Part shown: positions 57,978 to 64,000 of the stretch, one piece after another
How positions within the stretch are numbered: position 1 is the stretch's first letter
How the letters are laid out: every line of letters begins with the position of its first letter
DNA from: Podocnemis expansa
Lineage: Eukaryota; Chordata; Testudines; Podocnemididae
Direction of reading: 5' to 3'
DNA: 64,000 bases
Assembly (NCBI GenBank): GCA_007922195.1
Contig: ML681994.1
Coordinates: 53,810,988-53,874,987, forward strand
Position numbers and translations under genes: made by a program
The notes under the pieces: model-generated
The model's database searches: none
What the model saw: the letters and a program-made list of their open reading frames with translations, nothing else
What the model was told of the DNA's origin: nothing

Positions 57978-59156
57978 ATCTCTATTTACAATCTACGAAC
58001 TACACCACTAAGGAGAAATGCCTGTGAAGCAAGAGACAAACAGCATTCCAGTGACTCACATGGACAGAAAGAAAGAACTGAAGGGGGCAGCAGGATAGCA
58101 GCTGCCTTTGTATCCCACCCTGAGGGCACCACTCCAGGGGGCACCAGTGCTGACCCAGCAGATGCCACTAAGGAAAAGCTTACTGTGACAATGCACGCAG
58201 CATGTGCATCCTTATACTGGAATGGACATGAGCAAGCACTTGAAGAAGAACAACCTACCACCAGCTGTCCTTCATTAGTTATTGAAGTCATGTCATTTGT
58301 GCTCAGAGCCTACTAAAAGGGTTGGCTCTCAAACAAAGATAGGGTTAGATAATTATTATAAACAGTGATCCCACAATATCCCCACTACAAGGAGCTTGCC
58401 TATGAAAGGCAGCCACTATAACAGTATCCATCAGTATATTTTTTCCATATCAAACCATTTACTGTTAAAATGATTTATTTTAGCCCGCTGCCTACCCTAT
58501 ATTAGCCCACTGCCTACCATAGCCCACTGCCTACCTGCAAAACGCACACTCCATGCAGTAAGGTTTTTCATGTTTTGACATCTATGTGTCTTCTTTTGGC
58601 TGCTGTCAAAGAGGAAGAAAGCAGATGATGATCACAAATCATTTCTTTCAGAGACAAGTTGAATTAACAAAATGTGCTTCTGAATCACTTTGTACATAAT
58701 GATGGGGCTCAAATGAGAAAAATCTTTAATCAGAAAATATAGCTTTCCCTGCTGTTCTACACAGCATCTTACATCTCTCTCCCACTATTTTTTATTTCAC
58801 TTTGGAACCATATTGCTTCATTCATTTTGTAAAATAGTCAATGAAGAAATCATGGTACAATAAATGGCATCCTCTCATTGTCTATCCTGTTTCATATCTT
58901 TCTGAAACCACCATGATTCCTGAAGGACAGAGTTCATAGGACCTTGGGAATGGAGAGTGAAGCTGTGTACAGAAGCTCCAGTCATGGAAAGATTTCACTT
59001 TATCACCATGAGTTGATCCATTGAAAGCAATGGAACTAGTCATAGGAGTAATACAGAGCATGTTCATAAGACTTTGCAGGACTCTGGCAATACACAACTT
59101 CTTTCCTGAGTCACAGAGGAAAATGCTCCCCTTTTATTTGCTTCATTTGGGGGATG

Positions 59157-59340
59157 TGGTGTTTTGGACTACCTAGGGTCATTGGGGTTGCCATAGTGAT
59201 AAATGGGAGAGTCGTTTAGGTGCTAGGAAAACCTGTCTGTCTCCTCTCTCGCTCTCAGTTCTCTTTCAATAAAGACTTCTTATATGGCTCTGAATATGCT
59301 GTCCTCCTTATTGGATTATAATCTCCCTTAAAACTCTACG
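59157..59340 (+). repeat. 5' LTR of the Gypsy element
   Basis: About 185 bp from tgtgg to ctctacg, start certain to within two bases. Contains the polyadenylation-type signal aataaag (59268). It matches the 3' LTR except for about nine substitutions (seven transitions). Its last base is G where the 3' copy has the canonical A. Confidence 0.93.
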
Positions 59341-59342
59341 TC

Positions 59343-59361
59343 TGGCGACAGAGGATGGGAT
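59343..59361 (+). other. Primer-binding site, tRNA-Ser-like
   Basis: tggcgacagaggatgggat begins two bases after the 5' LTR. It is complementary to the 3' end of a vertebrate tRNA-Ser(GCU) (tggcgacgaggatgggat) except for one extra A after tggcgac. The tRNA sequence is from memory. Confidence 0.75.
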
Positions 59362-59628
59362 ATATGATGGAGTGGCTATCCTCAACAATCCTGGCAACTC
59401 TGGAAAACCAGAATACAATGTAAGAAGCAAAACTTTACTTTACTGCTTGCATGGGGGTTGGGTTGTAGCTGTGAGAGCTGATCTGTTTGTCTAAGGGCTA
59501 GCTGGCTATTCTGAAAGCTGATCTGCCTGTTGTTAAGCACAAGGAAGAGATAAGGCTGGCTGGCTATTCTGAAAGCTGATCTGCCTGCTGTTAAGAGAAG
59601 AGACAAACAATAACCACAAGAGGGCATC
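59362..59628 (+). other. Untranslated leader with a duplicated 45-bp unit
   Basis: Between primer site and Gag ATG. A unit ggctattctgaaagctgatc, tgcctgttgttaag occurs at 59492-59537 and again at 59551-59595, about 59 bp apart and over 90% alike. It could be a packaging-signal or translation-leader feature, or a replication slip. Confidence 0.8.
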
Positions 59629-62600
59629 ATGGCTTTACTTACTACAACCTTTGAAGCATATGATCTTTCGTCAGCTTCCTGGCAGACATATACAGCCCGA
59701 TTTCAAAATTTTGTAATAGCAAACAGCATAACTGATGAAAAGAAGGTACCAGTTTTCCTAACAGTCATTGGAGTTAAGACTTATAATTTGCTATGTGATT
59801 TGCTTTATCCAGAAAAGCCAGAGCAGAAACCTTACGGGGACCTAGTGGATCTGGGAGCACATTTTTCCCCAAAGCCACCAGTAACTGCCGAGAGGTATAG
59901 GTTCTACCAAAGGAACCAAGAGGAAGGTGAATCAGTTGTACAATTTGTAGCAGCTCTGTGGAAGCTGGCAGCACACTGTGACTTCAAGAACATGTTAAAG
60001 GAAATGCTGTGTGATAGGCTGGTGTGTGGCCTGCACAGTGAATCAACACGAAAACGCCTACTGACTGAAGATCAACTCACCTTGCAGAAGGCTGTGGAAA
60101 TTGCAGTCTCCATGGAACGCGTCACCCAAGACATGCAACAGATCAGGGTCAGTGTCTGTAAAGTATCCCTACAACCTGCCCCCAGGGCACTGGGGAGACA
60201 AGAATGTTACTGGTGTGGGAAGCAGGACCACCTCGCATCTGAGTGCCGGTTTAAGGAACTACTATGTCGACAATGTGGTAAGAGAGGGCACATTGAACGT
60301 GCCTGCAAACAAAGGAAGGGTGAGCCAAACAGAAGAGGCAGACCTGAGAAAAATGGGCCATTGGTTTGGCGGACTAAGAGGGAAATTCTGCATGCAGTAG
60401 AGCAGAATACAGGTGATCATAGTGACACCCAATCGGAAGATGAAGATTCCCTCCATGTTTTGTCTATAACAGCTGGCCCACGTAAATTCTGGGTAACACC
60501 TGTGTTGGAAGGCAAACCTACACGCATGGAACTGGACACTGGCGCAGCAGTTTCATTAGTTTCTAACATTGTGTATGAGAAGGACTTTAGACATCTGCCA
60601 CTTAAGCCGACAGTAGTTGTTTTGAAGACATATACTGGAGAGACTGTTCCCCTGTTGGGTACTATTGATGTGAAAGTAGAACTCAATGGACAGACCATAA
60701 GGCTACCACTGTTTGTGGTAAAGGGGAATTACCCAGCCCTAATGGGAAGATCTTGGATCAGGAAAATCCAACTCGATTGGTCACAAGTGCATCAATTGAC
60801 TAAAGAAGAAATGAATCTAGCAGCGGTACTAACGAAACATGTTTCTGTTTTTGGTGAAGACTTAGGCAGTATGAAGGGAATCAGTATGAAATTAAATATA
60901 AAGCCTGATTGCCAACCAAAATGTTTGAAGGCCAGGATGGTGCCATTTGCCATCAGACCCAAGGTGGAAGAAAACTTGGAGCGGTTAGTCAAAGAGGGAG
61001 TCTTGGTGCCAGTTACTCACAGCCAGTGGGCGACACCCATTGTCCCAATAGTGAAGAAGGATGGCTCCATTCGGATTTGTGGAGATTTCAAGGTCACTGT
61101 CAACCCAGTGTTATGTGCAGAACAATATCCTCTTCCCCGCATTGAGGACATCTTTGCAGGTTTGGCTGGAGGACAAAAATTTAGCAAGATTGATTTGAGT
61201 CAAGCGTACTTACAGATGCACGTTGAAGAAGAATCTCAAGAATCGTTGACAATCGTAACACATAAGGGGTTGTACAGATACTGTCGTTTACCTTTTGGCA
61301 TTACTTCAGCCCCAGCTTTGTTCCAGAGGGCAATGGATCAGATTTTGAGTGGTTTATCAGGAGTACAGTGCTATCTGGATGACATCCTGGTCACGGGCAA
61401 AAATGAGGAGGAACACCTTATGAACTTGGAAGCTACTCTGCAAAGACTGGAAGAGTATGGTCTACGTGTTCACAGAGACAAATGTAAGTTTCTCCAGCCC
61501 TCAGTTGAATATTTAGGACATATAATTGATGCTGATGGTCTCCATAAGTCTCCAGCCAAGGTTAAGGCTATTGTGGATGCTCCGCTACCTCAGAACGTAA
61601 GCCAACTTCGTTCTTTTTTAGGCTTACTAAACTATTATGGCAAGTTTATTCCACAATTAGCGACGCTCTTGAAACCCCTACATGAGCTTCTGGGGCCGAA
61701 AAAGGCCTGGAACTGGACTGAAGCCTGTGATGTTGCATTTAATGAAGCTAAAGGCTCACTGGTAAATTCTAAGGTTCTGACACATTTAGACCCATCCTTG
61801 CCCCTACAGTTGGCTTGTGATGCCTCCCCTTATGGAGTTGGGGCAGTATTGTCACATATTATGCCTTCTGGTGAAGAGAGGCCGATTGCTTTTGCTTCAC
61901 GCTCCTTGACTAAGGCAGAAACTAATTATGCCCAAATTCAACGCAAAGCACTGGGCATTGTTTTTGGTGTTCGGAAATTTCACCAGTACCTGTGGGGAAA
62001 GAAGTTCACACTTCTGACTGACCATCGACCCCTGACATCAATTTTGGGGCCACACACAAGCATCCCACATTTGGCTGCTAGTCGGATGCAACGATGGGCA
62101 TTGATACTTTCTGGATACACATATGAAATCAAGTACAGGCAATCCTCTTTGCATTGCAATGCTGATGGCCTTTCAAGGCTACCCTTACCGGCACACCATC
62201 AGGATCTGGGCCAGGAAGGAATCTTTTACTTTGAACAGGTGGAAAACACACCCGTCACGGCTTCTCAAGTGAAAAAAGCAACACAGGTTGACCCAGTACT
62301 CTCACGAGTTATGGATTTTGTGATGCATGGAACGTTCTTACCTGACTCTCAGGTCTCTCCTGACCTCCGCCCCTATGTGTCTAGGAGGACAGAGTTATCG
62401 ACCCAAACCAGGTGTTTGTTGTGGGGTATGCGTGTCATTATCCCACCTTCATTAAGACCACGTTTGTTGGAACAGCTCCATTCAAGTCACTGTGGCATAG
62501 TGTGCATGAAAGAAATTGCACGGAGCTATTTCTGGTGGCCGGGCTTAGACAAGGCCATTGAAGAAACGGCTAGAGCTTGCACCTCATGCCAGAGCGTCTG

Positions 62601-63645
62601 GAATGCACCTCAGTTGGCACCTCTTCACCCATGGGATTGGCCCAAAAGGCCATGGCAACGTATCCATGTTGATTTTACTGGCCCATTTGAAGGATGTATG
62701 TTTTTAATTGCTTTGGATGCCCATTCAAAATGGCCAGAAATCTCAGTAATGCAGTCCACTACTATGAAAGCCACTATTCAGACTCTGTGTGGCTTTTTTA
62801 GTCATTACGGTCTTCCAGAACAGCTGGTGAGTGACAATGGACCACAATTCGTTTCTCAGGATTTTGAAACTTTTATGAAGGCCAATGGAGTACATCACAT
62901 TAGGTCAGCACCGTATCATTCTTCCACCAATGGACTTGCTGAAAGGTTTGTACAGACTATGAAGCAAGCTCTAAAATCTGCAAAGGGACGTTCACCTCTT
63001 CATAAGCGTCTGGACAACTTCTTGTTGTCCTACAGAAACACTCCACAGGCTACAACTAAGGCATCTCCAGCTTTTCTTATGATGGGACGGCAGTTGCGCT
63101 CTTGCTTTGATTTGTTGAAACCACGAGACACACGGCAAGTGGTTCAATGCCAACAGCAGGACCAGGCCAGCAGACATTCACCAAGAACAAAGGGCCGCAC
63201 CTTCAGTATTGGACAGCCAGCTCTTGCTCGAAAATATGCTTCAGGAGCTAAATGGGTCCCAGCAACAGTCATTGCCCGGACAGGACCTGTTTCCTACTCT
63301 GTCCATACAGCGAGTGGCCTAGTTTGGCAACGGCATGTAGATCAGCTGCTTCTTCATCATATCCACCCAGAAGATGCATCTCCAGCAGACATATCTGACT
63401 TCACCCTTACTGATGATACAACATCAGAGCATGAAACTACTATTTCTGTCTCTCCTGCTCCAGCCACCCCTTCAACGTCTTCAGCCTCCCTGGAACAACC
63501 GGACACAACATCTTCTCCGGTTCCGGCTACTTCCCCAGTACCTGTGATCCCACCACCACCAACACCACCTTGTGGGGTGGGCACACCAGAAGTTCGCCAT
63601 AATCCACCTCACGACAGGCGGCCTCCTAATCGGCTGGATCTTTAG
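59629..63645 (+). CDS. Gag-Pol polyprotein of Ty3/Gypsy retrotransposon, intact
   Basis: 1,338 residues in one frame. Residues 1-190 are the Gag capsid-like part. Two CCHC zinc knuckles follow (C193-C196-H201-C206 and C213-C216-H221-C226). Aspartic protease has ELDTGAAVSL with Asp303. Reverse transcriptase has KIDLSQAYLQM, RLPFGITSAP and catalytic YLDD (Asp584-Asp585). RNase H begins ACDASPYGVGAVL (Asp731). The integrase zinc site is His951/His954 with Cys984/Cys987, and the integrase triad is Asp1015, Asp1069 and Glu1105 (35 residues between the last two). A GPVSYSV segment matches the GPY/F module. The C-terminal 100 residues are Ser/Thr/Pro-rich, with no chromodomain. Gag and Pol are fused without frameshift or stop. 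All catalytic residues I can check are present. Confidence 0.96.
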   Translation: MALLTTTFEAYDLSSASWQTYTARFQNFVIANSITDEKKVPVFLTVIGVKTYNLLCDLLYPEKPEQKPYGDLVDLGAHFSPKPPVTAERYRFYQRNQEEGESVVQFVAALWKLAAHCDFKNMLKEMLCDRLVCGLHSESTRKRLLTEDQLTLQKAVEIAVSMERVTQDMQQIRVSVCKVSLQPAPRALGRQECYWCGKQDHLASECRFKELLCRQCGKRGHIERACKQRKGEPNRRGRPEKNGPLVWRTKREILHAVEQNTGDHSDTQSEDEDSLHVLSITAGPRKFWVTPVLEGKPTRMELDTGAAVSLVSNIVYEKDFRHLPLKPTVVVLKTYTGETVPLLGTIDVKVELNGQTIRLPLFVVKGNYPALMGRSWIRKIQLDWSQVHQLTKEEMNLAAVLTKHVSVFGEDLGSMKGISMKLNIKPDCQPKCLKARMVPFAIRPKVEENLERLVKEGVLVPVTHSQWATPIVPIVKKDGSIRICGDFKVTVNPVLCAEQYPLPRIEDIFAGLAGGQKFSKIDLSQAYLQMHVEEESQESLTIVTHKGLYRYCRLPFGITSAPALFQRAMDQILSGLSGVQCYLDDILVTGKNEEEHLMNLEATLQRLEEYGLRVHRDKCKFLQPSVEYLGHIIDADGLHKSPAKVKAIVDAPLPQNVSQLRSFLGLLNYYGKFIPQLATLLKPLHELLGPKKAWNWTEACDVAFNEAKGSLVNSKVLTHLDPSLPLQLACDASPYGVGAVLSHIMPSGEERPIAFASRSLTKAETNYAQIQRKALGIVFGVRKFHQYLWGKKFTLLTDHRPLTSILGPHTSIPHLAASRMQRWALILSGYTYEIKYRQSSLHCNADGLSRLPLPAHHQDLGQEGIFYFEQVENTPVTASQVKKATQVDPVLSRVMDFVMHGTFLPDSQVSPDLRPYVSRRTELSTQTRCLLWGMRVIIPPSLRPRLLEQLHSSHCGIVCMKEIARSYFWWPGLDKAIEETARACTSCQSVWNAPQLAPLHPWDWPKRPWQRIHVDFTGPFEGCMFLIALDAHSKWPEISVMQSTTMKATIQTLCGFFSHYGLPEQLVSDNGPQFVSQDFETFMKANGVHHIRSAPYHSSTNGLAERFVQTMKQALKSAKGRSPLHKRLDNFLLSYRNTPQATTKASPAFLMMGRQLRSCFDLLKPRDTRQVVQCQQQDQASRHSPRTKGRTFSIGQPALARKYASGAKWVPATVIARTGPVSYSVHTASGLVWQRHVDQLLLHHIHPEDASPADISDFTLTDDTTSEHETTISVSPAPATPSTSSASLEQPDTTSSPVPATSPVPVIPPPPTPPCGVGTPEVRHNPPHDRRPPNRLDL

Positions 63646-63797
63646 CTAGTGGTGACCCCCTCTTCATGGGGCAGAATAATTCCCCGGGGGTTTGCTGGAG
63701 ATGGGGCAGTCTACCCTCATCTCCTAGTTTAGTTCTTATTCTTTCTAGGGGGGGAGGGCTTTATTCGGGGGGGGTGTTCATTAGAGGGGGAGGAATA
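63646..63797 (+). other. 3' untranslated region and polypurine tract
   Basis: After the stop come G-rich runs (gggggggaggg, ggggggggtg) and then agagggggaggaata (63783-63797), directly next to the 3' LTR. This is the expected primer for plus-strand synthesis. Confidence 0.88.
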
Positions 63798-63983
63798 TGT
63801 GGTGTTTTGGACTACCTAGGGTCATTGGGGTTGCCATAGTGATAAATGGGAGAGTTGTTTAGGTGCTAGGAAAACCTGTCTTTCTCCTTTCTCTCTCTCA
63901 GTTCTCTTTCAATAAAGACTTCTTATACAGCTCTAAATATGCTGTCCTCCTTATTGGATTATAATCTCCCTTAAAATTCTACA
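63798..63983 (+). repeat. 3' LTR of the Gypsy element
   Basis: 186 bp, tgtggtg ... ttctaca, with canonical TG/CA ends and aataaag at 63911. Followed by the target duplication gggga. Confidence 0.95.
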
Positions 63984-64000
63984 GGGGAGATGGGATGAGA

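Larger units (their letters stand above)
41000..59150. other. Intergenic region upstream of RAB3IP
   Basis: No host exon recognised. Identified elements are listed separately. The stretches 42320-42950, 43230-43800, 44670-45530, 46610-47200, 48280-49870, 49990-52200, 52620-53300, 53565-54200, 56720-57280 and 57990-59150 show no gene or repeat I can name. A 22-bp unit (agcccactgcctacc) is repeated three times at 58483-58536. Confidence 0.7.
59152..63988 (+). mobile_element. Full-length Ty3/Gypsy LTR retrotransposon with target duplications
   Basis: Layout: duplication gggga (about 59152-59156), 5' LTR, primer-binding site, leader, one gag-pol frame (59629-63645), polypurine tract (63783-63797), 3' LTR, duplication gggga (63984-63988). 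The 5-bp duplication, TG...CA ends, and order protease, reverse transcriptase, RNase H, integrase define Ty3/Gypsy (Metaviridae-type) elements. No envelope-like frame. Structurally complete, so potentially mobile, although the two LTRs differ at about 9 of 185 positions. Confidence 0.95.

Noticed and set aside
60101..60400. Frames overlapping the Gypsy gag-pol in other phases
   Set aside because: Shadows of the long coding frame; no sign of an accessory or envelope gene.
41000..64000. Exons of BEST3 or LRRC10, expected upstream of RAB3IP from mammalian gene order
   Set aside because: No matching exon recognised on either strand; the neighbouring gene probably starts beyond the window.
1..64000. 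tRNA, rRNA, snRNA genes or CRISPR arrays
   Set aside because: None seen. Palindromic-element heads lack convincing A and B boxes, and the microsatellites are simple repeats, not spaced arrays.

Overview
This is a 64 kb piece of a vertebrate nuclear genome. It has long introns with GT/AG splice sites, one CpG-island promoter and dense interspersed repeats. The repeat mix (foldback MITE-like elements with a 'tttaagtgccacaggact' core, hAT-type and PIF/Harbinger-type DNA elements, CR1/L2-like tails, an RTE-like LINE and a Ty3/Gypsy LTR element) points to a reptile. A turtle is most likely and a crocodilian is possible. The taxon is inferred from repeats, not proven.

The only host gene I can support is RAB3IP (Rabin8, a Rab8 guanine-nucleotide exchange factor) on the minus strand, covering about positions 1-40,100. 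All coding exons except most of the last can be read with intact splice sites. There is a non-coding exon 1 in the CpG island (donor at 39965/39964), then exon 2 with the ATG (25221-25496), exon 3 (24755-25016), exon 4 (18248-18343), exon 5 (14162-14239), exon 6 (13626-13829), exon 7 (10678-10806), exon 8 (9323-9435), exon 9 (4267-4366) and exon 10 (4087-4156). The first 17 bases of exon 11 lie at 1-17. Joined, they give 1,320 coding bases (440 codons) with no frame conflict. Roughly the last 20 residues and the stop lie outside the window.

The introns hold mobile-element debris. This includes at least a dozen copies or fragments of a palindromic element, a fossil Harbinger transposase (30.8-32.0 kb), a long-inverted-repeat element (5.7-6.6 kb), two sibling 177-bp hAT MITEs and old LINE tails. 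A 400-N assembly gap (2334-2733) starts inside the second arm of a palindromic element.

Upstream of the promoter (40.3-64 kb) I see no host exons. This part contains paired MITEs just outside the CpG island, a cluster of three GC-rich hAT-like elements (45.5-48.1 kb), a 503-bp complete palindromic element (44149-44651), a 5'-truncated LINE with an open 752-codon reverse-transcriptase frame (minus strand, 54.2-56.7 kb), and a full-length Ty3/Gypsy LTR retrotransposon (59157-63983). The Gypsy element has 5-bp target duplications, a tRNA-Ser-like primer site, a polypurine tract and one uninterrupted 1,338-codon Gag-Pol frame.

The most unusual signal is the palindromic family. In seven copies I can pair flanking duplications of about 12 bp (9/12 to 12/12 identical). 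That length fits none of the usual DNA-transposon superfamilies, and the element is a hairpin carrying a unique head at only one end.
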